From contig NZ_AJYA01000013.1 in NCBI RefSeq assembly GCF_000265075.1, forward strand, positions 2 to 64,001: a stretch of 64,000 nt of DNA, in the 5' to 3' direction. The translations under genes and the position numbers were made by a program. Shown here piece by piece: positions 1 to 9,988 of this stretch. Each line of letters begins with the position of its first letter. Position 1 is the stretch's first letter. The notes under the pieces were generated by a model. The model was not told where the DNA came from, ran no database searches, and was given only the letters and a program-made list of their open reading frames with translations. The DNA comes from Nitritalea halalkaliphila LW7. Its GTDB lineage: Bacteria > Bacteroidota > Bacteroidia > Cytophagales > Cyclobacteriaceae.

Positions 1-2
1 TT

Positions 3-2894
3 CGTTTCAGTACTGACCGTGTAGATCTTCGTGCAGCCGTGCAGCTCGATACTGAGGCACAGTCCTTAGGGGAAATGCTAGAACAGGTTTCTGCACAGAC
101 GGGGCATAGCTTTCGCCAAATCCGCGAGCGCGTAATCGTGGTACCGGCACAGCATGTGAAAATGCAAGAGTTGGAAAAGGGGGAAGTGCGCGGCCGCGTG
201 TTCGACGCTGTTTCCGGGGAGCCCTTAGTGGGGGTGACCATTCGAGTAGAAACTGTCTCGGGGACTGTGGGGACTGTCACAGATATCAATGGCAGCTACC
301 GATTACAAAATATTCCTGAAGGGCCACAGCTTTTACTCTTTTCGTACATGGGCTATGCGACCACGGCTGAAGAAGTTTTAATTCGCAGAGATGCGGCAGA
401 ATCGCTTACTGTTCGCCTGAAAGCAGCTTTCGACGAGCTTCAGGAAATTACTATTGTGGGCTTCCGCAAGGGGCAGTCTCGTGCACTCAGCGTGCAAAAG
501 GAGGCACTTAACATGAAAAATGTAGTGGCATATGAGCAGATGGAGCGCTTTCCAGATTTAAATGTAACAGAGGCGATCAAGCGGGTGCGGTGTGGTTACA
601 GAACCTCAGCGTGGTGAAGCGCAGTCGGTAATGATTCGGGGGCTTAATTCTAGTTTTCATACCGTAACCTTAAATGGGCAGCGCGTGGCTTCTACTGGCG
701 AAACGGATCGAGAAACGAATACAGCGATTATTCCGATCGGCATGATTAGCTCCATGGAGGTCGTCAAGTCTGTGACCGCGGACATGGATGCAGATGCTAC
801 CAGTGGGTCGATTAATTTATTGACTACTCGACCTGTAGGCGATAGTGTGCTCTTTAAAGCATCAGCTGCCACGGGCTATAACCACATGTCTGGTCGTCCG
901 CAGTGGTTGTCATCTGCTACTTACAGTCAGCGTCTGGGCAAATGGGACTTTGTGCTCAGCGGTACGTTTCAGCAGGATAACAGAGCGACGGAGGATATCC
1001 GGCATGACTGGGGGGTTCAGGATTATGGTCAGGGACCACAGGATGTTTTGGCCGGACTACGGCCCTCATTTTATGAGACGGAGAGACGTCGAATCGGTAT
1101 AGGAGGACAGGTAGATTATACCATTTCAGATCGCTCGAGCATGTATTTTCGAGCTGTTTACAACAATTACGACGAGTATGAGGTGAGAAACGATGCGCGC
1201 CTAGGCTTAAGTGCAGGGAATTTCGTCGCTCCGGGTCAGGTGGAGCGCGGGCGCTATGAAAAAGTGCTGCGTGAGTATAACCGCATTACGAACTTGATCA
1301 GTTTAAATGCGGGCGGTCAGCAAGATATCGGGAAAAGCACTTTGGATTACAATGTGGGCTACTCCTATGGTACATTTCAGGTGCCCCTGCGTGAGTATTA
1401 TGCCTTCCGTCATGCTGGAAGACCGAATTTTAGTTATGACATTTCGAACAGACAGTTTGGGTCGGCTACAGTAAGTAACGAGGTGGATCTTTCTGATATG
1501 GAACAAATGAACTTACGCTATTATGAGCGCAGAAGGGATGAAGTGCGGGATACGGATTTGTTCGCGACGATAAACTTGAAGACGCCGTACTTGCTCGGAT
1601 CCGGAAGAGGTTATTTTAAAGTGGGCGCTAAGGCTTGGCAAAAGGTGAAGCAGCGAGAGATGCTGGAGCAGCGCTGGACTTCATTTGATGGTCGCCTAAC
1701 CATGGCCGATTTATATGCGCCCTTAGATCGGAATCTGATAGGGGGCCGTTATCCGATTAACGGACAGATCGACTGGGAACGGGGTAAAGCCTTCTTTAAT
1801 GAAAATGAGGCGCGTTTTGGTTTGGATGAGAACCGAACACGTAGCTCATCAGACCCTAATAACTACCGCGCTGTGGAAAATATTTTTGCTGCCTATGTGA
1901 TGACAGATTATACGGTAGGTAAGTTCAGCGCCAACTTTGGCCTACGGGCCGAACAGGTAGACAATGCCTACGTCGGAAATGAGGTTTTTTTCGATGCGGA
2001 AGGTAACTATGCACGGACGGAAGAGGTGCGGAATGATGCCATCAACTATTTTAATCTTTTTCCGATGATGAACCTGCGGTATGCGATTTCAAGAGATGCG
2101 AATATTCGCTTCGCTTACACGAATACGATCGCGCGCCCGATGTTTTCCGATTTAGTGCCTTACCGCGTGGTGAATGAAGATAATCAGGTGATTTTGACAG
2201 GGAACCCGGACCTGATGCCTTCCCGCGCACATAATGTGGACCTGATGTTCGAAAATTATTTTCAAAATGTGGGGGTGCTTTCGGTGGGCGCTTACTATAA
2301 AAAGCTAAACGATTTCATCTATAACGAGACGCTGTTTATTCAGGATGGTAGTGAGTTTGATGGCTATCAGCTCATCACTCCGCTTAATGGTGAAGAGGCC
2401 TTTGTTTACGGAATCGAGTTAGCTTGGCAGCAAAAGTTAGACTTCCTGCCCGGCTTCTTAAGTAATTTCGGGATTTACGCGAATTATACCTATAGCCGTT
2501 CCGAGGCTAAGATCATCGTGCCTAATGAGCGTCGTATTCCGCTTCCTCTTCAGACCCCACACGTGTATAATGTAGCGCTACAGTATGACAAGGGCGGGTT
2601 TTCTGCGCAGCTTTCTTATAACTGGCGGGATACCTGGCTGCATAGTGTAGGCGGCAGTACCAGTGCCCCTTCTATTCAGGAGCGCGGTGAGCTGTTTTTA
2701 GATCGGTATTTTGCCTCTATCGGGCAGCTGGACTTTACGGCTTCGCAGCGCATTAGTAAGCATTTTTCAAGTTTTATTAATTTGAATAATCTAACCAATT
2801 CCTCTCATGTCCATTATTTTGGCAGCCGGTGTATCCATACAGAGCCTCCTTTCACTCTTGGTGGGGGCATATAGGGCTACGGTATAATTTATAA
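3..2894 (+). CDS. TonB-dependent outer-membrane receptor, 5' partial, two frameshifts
   Basis: The frame is open to the window edge, so the start lies upstream. The N-terminal part is an STN domain (about the first 50 residues seen), then a carboxypeptidase-regulatory-like beta domain, then the TonB plug with the motif VMIRGLNSSF and the segment MEVVKSVTADMD that is typical of the TIGR01782-type receptors, then the beta barrel. Two breaks interrupt it. Near 586 two bases seem lost (VPGVVTEP is restored across it). Near 2821 one G is lost; after repair the barrel ends with a terminal aromatic strand and a stop at 2892-2894. The product should sit in the outer membrane and import a bulky substrate with TonB energy. 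The phosphatase directly downstream suggests a phosphorus-containing substrate, but that is inference. Confidence 0.9.
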
Positions 2895-2947
2895 AGTATT
2901 TCCGCTCATCAGGTAGTAACTTGGTGAGCGGAATTAATTTCTTTACT

Positions 2948-4236
2948 ATGAATAAACGACGTACACATCTGCTAGCAGGTTTGCTTTCTTTCCTAGTGCT
3001 TTTCGGGCTGAGTGCATTTTTTTCGCCAGCGAAGAACTTGGAAATCCGACATGCGCGGGTGATTTGGGTGGAGCGGCCTGCCACGGAGGCCATTATTTCT
3101 TGGACCACACTCCATGCTCAGGGTAAGGAGGCCCGTGTGTTAGTGGATACGAAACCAGGGATTAGCGCGGAGCGTTTTGCGCTGGCGCAAAAGCCTCTTC
3201 GTCAGGGTGCCATCACGATGACGTCGGAAGATCGGGAGTTTGCGGATCTGCCTAGGGGCTTTTACCACCATGCTGAGCTGAAAGGCTTGCAGCCGGATAC
3301 GCGCTATTATTTTCGGATTCAGGTGGACGGGCAGCTTTCGGAGGAGTATTATTTCCTGACCGCCTCGCAGGTCGATCGGCCGGTAGCGTTTATGTGGGGA
3401 GGAGATTCGCGCATGGGGGGAGATAAGCCGCGCTATGCAGGGCTGCGTCCACATGTGGATCGGCAGGCGATGAACCGTAGGATTCGGGCTTGATGGAGGA
3501 TAATCCGGAGATTTTAGCTTTCGTACATGGGGCCGATTATGGTAGTACGGCTAACTGGATGCATCTGTACTGGTGGTTCGAAGACCAGGAGCTATGTAAA
3601 GGGAGTGATGGTCGGATTTTGCCTCTTATACTTTCTCGGGGTAATCATGACATGCAGGTGGGTTTCGAGGAAAATTTTTATATCGGAAGTCCTAGCTCGG
3701 GCAGCGGATCGGGGTACTATTTCGGTACGCAGTTTAGCGCACAGTTTCACCTGCTGACCATGAACACGGAGATATCCGTGGCGGGAGATCAGTACGACTG
3801 GTTGGAGGAGGCTTTGGCGCGGGAGCGCCCACGGCAGCGCTGGCTGGTGGCTAATTATCACCGTCCGGCCTATCCGGTGCATAAGGATGTGAATGCGGCG
3901 CCTTTTAAGCGGGTACGCGATAACTGGGTGCCTCTATTCGAGCGTCACAATATCGATTTAGCGCTCGAGTCGGATGGGCATACGCTGAAGCGCACCCTGC
4001 CGATTCGGAATAATAAGCCGGATGCTTCTGGCATCGTGTACATCGGCGAGGGGGGCTTAGGGGTTCCGCAGCGGGTTCCGGATACGAGCCGCTGGTTTAT
4101 TCAGGAGCCAGGCTTCGCTACGAGTGCGCATAATGTGCATGTGCTACGTGCAGATGGTGATCGGCTTCAGATAACGGCGTTCGGCATGGAAGGTGATACA
4201 CTCGATCACTACAGTCGCGTGCCGCGTACCCGATAA
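2948..4236 (+). CDS. Secreted metallophosphatase (purple acid phosphatase-like), one frameshift
   Basis: The ATG at 2948 gives a clear signal peptide (MNKRRTHLLAG then a hydrophobic stretch). A fibronectin-like domain follows (WTTL near residue 50, LQPDTRYYFRI near residue 120), then a calcineurin-like phosphoesterase domain with GGDSR, HGADYGS, SRGNHD and SDGH. This order matches purple acid phosphatase and PhoD relatives. The frame breaks near 3490, where adding one T (GCTTTG) joins RRIRA to LMEDNPEI. The metal motifs are slightly unusual: HGADYG stands where GDxxY is usual and ESDGH where GHxH is usual. It lies 53 bases after the receptor, probably in the same operon, and probably releases phosphate from organic esters in the periplasm or outside the cell. 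Confidence 0.85.
3175..3192. repeat. Dispersed palindrome TTTTGCGC-TG-GCGCAAAA
   Basis: Perfect eight-base arms around two bases inside the metallophosphatase gene (coding FALAQK). Confidence 0.85.
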
Positions 4237-5046
4237 ATGTATGGAGGCGTTCGTGCTTGGCTTGGCCTTTCGGAGTCTAAACGGCTACCGGTGGAGCTAC
4301 TTTTTCGGGTAGCGCTGGCGCTGCAGTGTGTAGGGCTATACTTCTATTTCCGAGCGGGAAGCAGCTTGGAGGCTTACCTGTTTTTAGATCGCGGCTGGGA
4401 GCAGGCACAGAGTCGTCAGGTGGATGTGGTGCTCGCCTATTTGCACTTGGGGGTGGCTATATTTTGGCTGCTGCGTCCGACCGTGGTTTTGGCGGTCATT
4501 TTGGGGTGCTTGCAGGTGCTGGTTACGTATATGACCTGGTATCAGGGAGGGGCACATTTTACGGAATGGGCCTTTTTCACGCAGGCGATCCGGATGCTCA
4601 GTTATCCGGCCTTTGTGTTTTGGGTGTGGGGGTACCCCAAAGTATCCGCATGGGTGCTTCGGGTAGGCTTAGGGCTAACCTTTTTCTCACATGGCTTGGA
4701 GGCCTTGTACCAGCATCCACATTTTATCGATTATCTGATCGGAACAGCGCGGCAGTTTGGGTTTCGTTTACGTGAGGCGCAAGCTGTACAACTCTTGCGG
4801 ATTATCGGAGTGGTAGACGTGCTGGTAGCGGTGTGGGTCCTGGTTCGACCCTGGAGAGGGGTACTGTTTTGGATGGCCTTCTGGGGGCTTTTGACCGCCT
4901 TTTCACGGCTTACAGAGCTGGGTTTAGCGCAGTATCCACAGGTGCTTTTACGCAGTTTAAATTTTCTAGGGCCTCTGTTGCTCTGGCTGCTGACTTTTCA
5001 TTTCCGAAGTTCAGAAGGGGACGCGAAGCTGTCGGCGGGGGATTAA
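4237..5046 (+). CDS. Polytopic membrane protein, function unknown
   Basis: The ATG follows the phosphatase stop codon directly (TAA then ATG), so translation is probably coupled. The 269 residues contain about seven or eight hydrophobic segments, starting with ALALQCVGLYFYF and including one with HGLEAL, a motif seen in DoxX/MauE-like proteins. I do not recognise the family with certainty. The position at the end of the receptor-phosphatase operon suggests a role linked to that system. No signal peptide or catalytic motif is visible. The frame is intact. Confidence 0.7.
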   Translation: MYGGVRAWLGLSESKRLPVELLFRVALALQCVGLYFYFRAGSSLEAYLFLDRGWEQAQSRQVDVVLAYLHLGVAIFWLLRPTVVLAVILGCLQVLVTYMTWYQGGAHFTEWAFFTQAIRMLSYPAFVFWVWGYPKVSAWVLRVGLGLTFFSHGLEALYQHPHFIDYLIGTARQFGFRLREAQAVQLLRIIGVVDVLVAVWVLVRPWRGVLFWMAFWGLLTAFSRLTELGLAQYPQVLLRSLNFLGPLLLWLLTFHFRSSEGDAKLSAGD

Positions 5047-5094
5047 ATTCGTGCTGAGACGGATTAGAGGATGTAGGGAGAGCTGCATAGGGAT

Positions 5095-5125
5095 AAAAAA
5101 AACGAGGCTATTCAGCCTCGTTTTT
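5095..5125. terminator. Bidirectional intrinsic terminator
   Basis: ACGAGGCT and AGCCTCGT pair around the loop ATTC (arms 5102-5109 and 5114-5121). An A run lies on the left and a T run on the right, so it can stop transcripts from both sides. The stem also encodes the last codons and stop of the RNase G gene on the minus strand. Confidence 0.85.
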
Positions 5126-6679
5126 AACATTTAGTTCTATTTCTTCTCCAGACTCATCTAAGAATCTGTACTCCGTCACTGGTAGGGAGGAATCTTGAAT
5201 CAGTTTTACCCATTTGAAGTATTTCAAAAACCACTTCACACGTTTCGAAAGTATCCCTTTACTGAAATAAGCATGCAGATAAGGGTGTAATCCGATGGAG
5301 ATATTGGAAGCGTTTTGGATAGTAGCGATATGTTCTAGGTCTTTCTCTAATCGGTCTGCCACCAGAATAGAGGCTTGGATTTTACCGGTGCCATTACAGG
5401 CAGGGCAAATTTCCTTGGTAACAATGTTCACTTCAGGACGGACGCGCTGTCTGGTGATTTGCATCAGTCCAAATTTTGTAAGTGGCAGAATGGTATGCTT
5501 GGATCGATCACCGCGCATTTCGTCTTTCATGGCATCGAAGATGGCCTTTTTATTATCGGCCTTTTTCATGTCGATAAAGTCGATGACGATAATGCCACCC
5601 ATATCCCGTAGTCTGAGCTGTCTAGCGACTTCTTTTACTGCGACGAGGTTCGTCTTTAAGGCAGTAGTTTCTTGGTCGCTTTCTTGGTTAGACTTATTTC
5701 CGCTATTAACGTCGACTACATGCAGGGCTTCTGTATGTTCGATGATCAGGTAACCTCCTTGTGGGAGGCTGACTGTTTGCCCGAACAAGCTTTTAATCTG
5801 CTTTTCTATTCCAAAACTTTCAAAGAGCTTCGCTTTACCCGAGTAAAGCTTGACAATTTTTTCCTTCTCAGGGGCAATGGTCTTGATGTAAGACCGAATT
5901 TGATTGAATGTAGATTCTTCTTCTACGGTGATTGCATCGAAAGATTCATTTAGCAAGTCTCTTATAATCGAAGAGGCCATGCTCATCTCTCCCACGATTT
6001 TATCCCTATTTTTCGCTTTAGGAAGCTTTTCCATTCCCTTATCCCAGATATCCACGAGGTTTCTGAGGTCTTTATCCAATTCTGTAACAGACTGTCCATC
6101 TGCTACTGTGCGGATAATGACGCCGAAGTTACTCGGCTTTATGGAAGTGATAAGGCGAACGAGTCGCTTCCTTTCTTCCGCGCTACGTATCTTCTTAGAG
6201 ACGTTTACGGTATTCGAAAAAGGCACTAAAACCAAATAGCGTCCCGCTATGGAGAGCTCACAAGAAAGTCGGGGCCCTTTCGTCGAGATGGGTTCTTTCA
6301 CCACCTGAACGAGGATTTGTTGATTTCGTGAAAGGACATTGGAAATTTTCCCAAGCTTTTCGATATCCGGCTCCAGTTCGAATCCCTTCAGGCTCTGCGA
6401 TTGTTTCGCATTAGCCCGAAGTTGTTTCGTATATTTATTTAAGCTATTTATCTGTGGACCGAGATCCTGATAGTGTAAAAAAGCATCTTTTTCATAGCCT
6501 ACATCGATAAACGCTGCATTTAAGCCATTTACGATCTTTTTTACGGTGCCTAAATAAATATCGCCTACTTTAAACTTATTGCCTTCACCATCTGCATGCA
6601 GCTCGACGAGGCTTTTGTCTTTAAGTAGGGCGATTCGACTTTCTCCTTGAGATGAATCAATGACTAATTCACTGCTCAA
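5108..6679 (-). CDS. rng: Ribonuclease G / Rne-Rng family endoribonuclease
   Basis: The 523 residues have the usual length for Rng in Bacteroidota. An S1-like RNA-binding part comes first (VGDIYLGTVKKIVNGLNAAF, DAFLHY), then the RNase E/G catalytic core with LHVVDVNSG and IIVIDFIDM, and the zinc-link motif CPACNGTG near residue 410. It cleaves single-stranded RNA and acts in rRNA maturation and mRNA decay in the cytoplasm. The best start is a TTG at 6677-6679 giving MSSELVID, which matches the family N-terminus; the nearby ATG codons are in other frames. It lies downstream of the bL38-like gene, with that gene's terminator between them. Confidence 0.93.
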   Translation of the reverse strand: MSSELVIDSSQGESRIALLKDKSLVELHADGEGNKFKVGDIYLGTVKKIVNGLNAAFIDVGYEKDAFLHYQDLGPQINSLNKYTKQLRANAKQSQSLKGFELEPDIEKLGKISNVLSRNQQILVQVVKEPISTKGPRLSCELSIAGRYLVLVPFSNTVNVSKKIRSAEERKRLVRLITSIKPSNFGVIIRTVADGQSVTELDKDLRNLVDIWDKGMEKLPKAKNRDKIVGEMSMASSIIRDLLNESFDAITVEEESTFNQIRSYIKTIAPEKEKIVKLYSGKAKLFESFGIEKQIKSLFGQTVSLPQGGYLIIEHTEALHVVDVNSGNKSNQESDQETTALKTNLVAVKEVARQLRLRDMGGIIVIDFIDMKKADNKKAIFDAMKDEMRGDRSKHTILPLTKFGLMQITRQRVRPEVNIVTKEICPACNGTGKIQASILVADRLEKDLEHIATIQNASNISIGLHPYLHAYFSKGILSKRVKWFLKYFKWVKLIQDSSLPVTEYRFLDESGEEIELNVKNEAE

Positions 6680-6700
6680 AGTTCATCATGTTAAGTGTCT

Positions 6701-6740
6701 AAAAAAACTTAAACAAGAAGAAGTGTATTACTTCTTCTTG
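6701..6740 (-). terminator. Terminator after the bL38-like gene
   Basis: On the minus strand CAAGAAGAAGT pairs with ACTTCTTCTTG (arms 6714-6724 and 6730-6740, loop of 5), followed by a T-rich tail (A run at 6701-6707 on the plus strand). The first arm is the coding sequence for the last Lys codons of the small gene, so gene end and terminator are the same bases. Confidence 0.75.
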
Positions 6741-6817
6741 TGTCTGTTCTTTCTAAGTCTCTTCTTACGCTTGTGCGTAGCGATCTTATGTCTTTTTCTT
6801 TTTTTACCACAAGGCAT
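6728..6817 (-). CDS. bL38-like ribosomal protein (AURKAIP1/COX24-type)
   Basis: This 29-residue ORF begins MPCGKKRKRHKIATHKRKK and ends HKKK. It is almost only Lys, Arg and His. It matches the small conserved protein annotated in Bacteroidota as AURKAIP1/COX24 domain protein, related to mitochondrial mS38 and described in Flavobacterium ribosomes as bL38. It probably binds ribosomal RNA. Its own terminator overlaps its 3' end, so it looks like a separate, strongly expressed transcription unit. Confidence 0.85.
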   Translation of the reverse strand: MPCGKKRKRHKIATHKRKKRLRKNRHKKK

Positions 6818-6847
6818 ATTCGTATGTGTTTAAAGGTTAATAATACA

Positions 6848-7677
6848 TTTATAGTCTGTCTCGGTAACTTTGAATGCCAGATAGAATAACAGGATCATCT
6901 GTCATCTCACTTACACGATCAAACTGTTTTTTCGCTTTATTTTTTTTGGTTACTCTCGAAGTAACTGATCCCAAGATAAAACTGCCCTGTAAGTGTCTGG
7001 ATAGTAGTTAGTTAATTCCTCGAAGCGCTCCGCGGCGCGTCGATACTGTCCAGACTGCATGGATAAGATTCCCATGTTATACAGGCGTCTTCGTTCATCG
7101 GATCCTCCTCTAATATTTCGCGTAGCATCGTAATGCCCTGCATCGGATTAGAAGAAGAAACATAGGTCATCGCCACCTTCGTTTTTAAATCTGTTCTTTT
7201 CGGCTGCTCTTCTAGTGCCATGCCTAAGAACTTACGGGTTTCAGTGGCCAAAGCCTGTACTTTCTGCTCGTTTAGCGCGAAGGTATAGGCTTCATAATAG
7301 GCTTCCCCTGCTGCTACGTGCTGCGGGAAGGCAGGAAATTTTTCTGCTGCTCCGCCTAATACATAGGCCGCGGAATCGAATTTTCCGTAGCGTGTGTACA
7401 GTACAGCGAGCGAATCAGCAAATGTAAGAAATCTTTCCTTATTTTCTTCTGTTTGTAGGCTAGCTTTTAGCTCATCCATGCGCTTTCGGGTGCTGGCGTC
7501 CATTTCGGCGCCGTGCATATCTGCTGGGGTACTAGCCGATTCAGAAGAAGCTGCCACCTGTTCAAAGTTCTCCTCACTTTCATTATCCACCACCACACGA
7601 GGGAGGGCATATAATATTCCGACAGTAACTACCGCCGCTGAAACGAGTCCGATGATTTGAATTTGTGGCTTTTTCAT
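6848..7677 (-). CDS. Membrane-anchored TPR protein, three frameshifts
   Basis: The N-terminus has a short basic stretch (MKKPQIQ) and one transmembrane helix (IIGLVSAAVVTVGILYAL), then an acidic linker and tetratricopeptide repeats. The uninterrupted frame stops at 7012, but the real protein goes on. Adding a C near 7084 continues it as LYNMGILSMQSGQYRRAAE. Frame corrections near 6992 and in the A run near 6944 continue as QFYLGISYFESNQ, then KAKKQFDRVSEMTDD, with a stop at 6848-6850. The helix and TPR layout suggest a scaffold facing the periplasm. It lies just downstream of the HU gene on the same strand. The exact substrate or partner is unknown. Confidence 0.75.
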
Positions 7678-7697
7678 ACGATTACTACACGTAAATT

Positions 7698-8009
7698 TTA
7701 CTCAGTAGGTGCTAACTCCTCCTTGATTTTTTTGCTTCCCTTGATTTTCTCGATGAAAACCTTAGATGGCTTGAAGGCTGGCACATAGTGCTCGTCGATC
7801 ACGATAGCAGTGTTCTTCGAAATATTACGGGCGATTTTTTTAGCTCTTTTCTTGTTGATAAAGCTTCCAAAACCTCTGACGTAAATATTCTCCCCTTCGG
7901 CCATGGAGTCCTTTACCACCTTGAAGAAAGCTTCGATGGTTTCTGTTACGTCATCTTTCTGGATTCCGGTTTTCTCCGAAATTTTGGCGATTACTTCTGC
8001 TTTAGTCAC
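7698..8009 (-). CDS. HU/IHF family DNA-binding protein
   Basis: The 103 residues begin MTKAEVIAKISEKTGIQ and carry the family signature IYVRGFGSFINKKR near residue 45, with the basic DNA-binding arm after it. HU proteins bend and compact DNA as dimers. The C-terminal tail (KIKGSKKIKEELAPTE) extends about ten residues past the standard HU core, which is common in this phylum. It is divergent from mutY, with an AT-rich gap of about 160 bases that should hold both promoters. Confidence 0.93.
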   Translation of the reverse strand: MTKAEVIAKISEKTGIQKDDVTETIEAFFKVVKDSMAEGENIYVRGFGSFINKKRAKKIARNISKNTAIVIDEHYVPAFKPSKVFIEKIKGSKKIKEELAPTE

Positions 8010-8170
8010 TGTTAAATGAATTTAAATTTTTCTTGAATAAGCTTAACAACCTATTAACCAACTAATTTTGGGACTGCAAAAATACACCAAGCATTTCAAT
8101 TTAAAAACAAAATCCCTAAAATTAGATTCCATTTAAGGGAAAAAACCGACAAATTTAATTTCAAAAGATT

Positions 8171-9241
8171 TTGATTATCAGCAACTTTGCCTCTAAACTA
8201 ATCCCTTGGTACACTCTTCATAAAAGAGATTTGCCATGGAGAAACACCCGATCCCCTTATTTCATTTGGCTTTCTGAGGTCATTTTACAACAAACCCGTG
8301 TGGCCCAAGGGCTTCCTTATTTCGAGAAATTCGTGGCTGCTTTTCCCGATGTCTTTGCGCTCGCCGCCGCCCCAGAAGACGAGGTGCTCCGACTCTGGCA
8401 GGGTTTAGGCTATTATAGTCGCGCCCGTAATTTGCACCGCTGTGCTCAAGAGGTGGTGGAGAAGCATCATGGCGAATTTCCCGCTACGGCTGCGGCACTG
8501 CGTCGCCTGCCCGGAATAGGCCCCTACACCGCGGCCGCTATCGCCTCCTTTGCCTTTGGCGAAGCCGCCCCCGTAGTAGACGGAAATGTGTACCGTGTAC
8601 TCGCCCGGTACCTAGGAATTCAGGAGGACATCAGCCGGCCATCTACTTATAAGGTGTTCGAACAGGCGGCCAGGGAGCTGATGCAGGGGACAGATCCAGG
8701 CCTATTTAATCAGGCGATTATGGAGTTCGGTTCGCTACAGTGTAGCCCGAAAGACCCAGGGTGCATGCACTGTCCGCTACAGGCTGCCTGTTATGCGTTT
8801 CAGCATGGACAAGTGACGGCACTGCCTGTTAAATCAGGTAAGGTGAAGGTTCGGGAGCGCTTTTTCTATTATAGCTTTATTCGCTGTGCAGGGCAGGTGC
8901 TGCTGAGTAAAAGAGGGGCAGGGGACATCTGGGAGGGCCTGTATGAACTTCCGCTTCGGGAGATGGAGGAGCTCCCAGAGGAACCACTGCTGCCGGAGGG
9001 CTGGAATCTGCCTGTACAGCGGCTGGAGTTTCCAGAGGGTACAGTGAAGCATCTGCTTTCCCATCAGCGCCTTTTCGCCCGCTGTGTGGCGATCGAGCTG
9101 GAGGAGAAGTACTTAAATTCACTTCGGGAGTGGGCTGCACCAAAGTCTTATCTGCTTGTTTCTGAGTGCGATGTGCCTAAGTTCGGCAAGCCCGTCCTGG
9201 TGAGTAAGTTTTTAGAGCTGCTGAAATTTCCCTATCTTTAA
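8171..9241 (+). CDS. mutY: A/G-specific adenine glycosylase MutY
   Basis: The protein has 356 residues. It shows the catalytic Glu in SEVILQQTRV, the helix-hairpin-helix LPGIGPYTAAAI, the catalytic Asp in VVDGNVYRV, a four-cysteine iron-sulfur cluster in the CSPKDPGCMHCPLQAAC stretch, and a C-terminal NUDIX-like domain that reads 8-oxoG. It removes adenine opposite 8-oxoguanine. The start is a TTG at 8171 (MIISNFASK), since no suitable ATG lies nearby. It leads the mutY-ssb-gldE series, which is a known gene order in Bacteroidota. Confidence 0.95.
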   Translation: MIISNFASKLIPWYTLHKRDLPWRNTRSPYFIWLSEVILQQTRVAQGLPYFEKFVAAFPDVFALAAAPEDEVLRLWQGLGYYSRARNLHRCAQEVVEKHHGEFPATAAALRRLPGIGPYTAAAIASFAFGEAAPVVDGNVYRVLARYLGIQEDISRPSTYKVFEQAARELMQGTDPGLFNQAIMEFGSLQCSPKDPGCMHCPLQAACYAFQHGQVTALPVKSGKVKVRERFFYYSFIRCAGQVLLSKRGAGDIWEGLYELPLREMEELPEEPLLPEGWNLPVQRLEFPEGTVKHLLSHQRLFARCVAIELEEKYLNSLREWAAPKSYLLVSECDVPKFGKPVLVSKFLELLKFPYL

Positions 9242-9310
9242 CACGTGGAAGGGGGCTGAGCTCCCGAGGGCAGGCATGCCGCTTATCGCAGAACTTATCT
9301 ATATAGCATT

Positions 9311-9793
9311 ATGGCAGGAGTAAATAAAGTTATTTTAGTTGGAAATTTAGGGCAAGATCCTGAAGTACGTCACCTTGAAGGGGATAAAGTGGTTGCCAAC
9401 TGTAGTCTGGCGACATCTGAGAGTTACCGAGATCGAAATGGGCAGCGCATGGAAAGTACCGAGTGGCATGACTTGGAACTTTGGGATGGGCTGGCTCGAA
9501 TCGCAGAGCAGTATTTGCGAAAAGGCAGTAAGATTTTTGTGGAGGGTAAGATCAAGACGGATTCTTGGACGGATCAGGAAGGAAATAATCGTAAAAAGAC
9601 GAAGATTCGCGTGCTGAGCATGACGATGTTAGATGGTCGCCCTGAGGGCGGTGGTATGGGGGGAGGTGCCTCAGCACCGCAGCGAAGCAACCAACAGATA
9701 CCCCCTAGCACTCCTCCCATGCAGCAGGCGGGCCCAAGTAATGCTGGCCCTAGTCCCGATTTTGATGGTGGAGACGATGACTTGCCTTTCTAA
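9311..9793 (+). CDS. ssb: Single-stranded DNA-binding protein
   Basis: The 160 residues start MAGVNKVILVGNLGQDPEVR, the usual OB-fold beginning. The linker is rich in Gly, Gln and Pro, and the end is the acidic tip DDDLPF that binds partner proteins. It protects single-stranded DNA in replication and repair. It lies 69 bases after mutY and is followed by a long-stem hairpin terminator. Confidence 0.96.
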   Translation: MAGVNKVILVGNLGQDPEVRHLEGDKVVANCSLATSESYRDRNGQRMESTEWHDLELWDGLARIAEQYLRKGSKIFVEGKIKTDSWTDQEGNNRKKTKIRVLSMTMLDGRPEGGGMGGGASAPQRSNQQIPPSTPPMQQAGPSNAGPSPDFDGGDDDLPF

Positions 9794-9857
9794 GCGGTCT
9801 GTTGGCGGGCAAGGTATTATAAGTTGTCGTCTAAGCATATAGCGATAAATAGCGCTC

Positions 9858-9913
9858 ATGCGCATAGCTGGATGGATTCAAAAGAGAAAAACGCCAGCTA
9901 TGCGCATATTTTT
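9858..9913 (+). terminator. Hairpin terminator after ssb
   Basis: ATGCGCATAGCTGG (9858-9871) and CCAGCTATGCGCAT (9894-9907) are a perfect 14-base inverted repeat around a 22-base A-rich loop. A short T run follows (9909-9913). The long loop is unusual for an intrinsic terminator, so another role, such as protein binding, is possible. Confidence 0.6.
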
Positions 9914-9988
9914 AGCGTGATTTCAGCTGTCTTCATGCCTATGTACTGAAATTAGTGTTAATTTTGTGGTGAAAATGTTTGTACCTCT

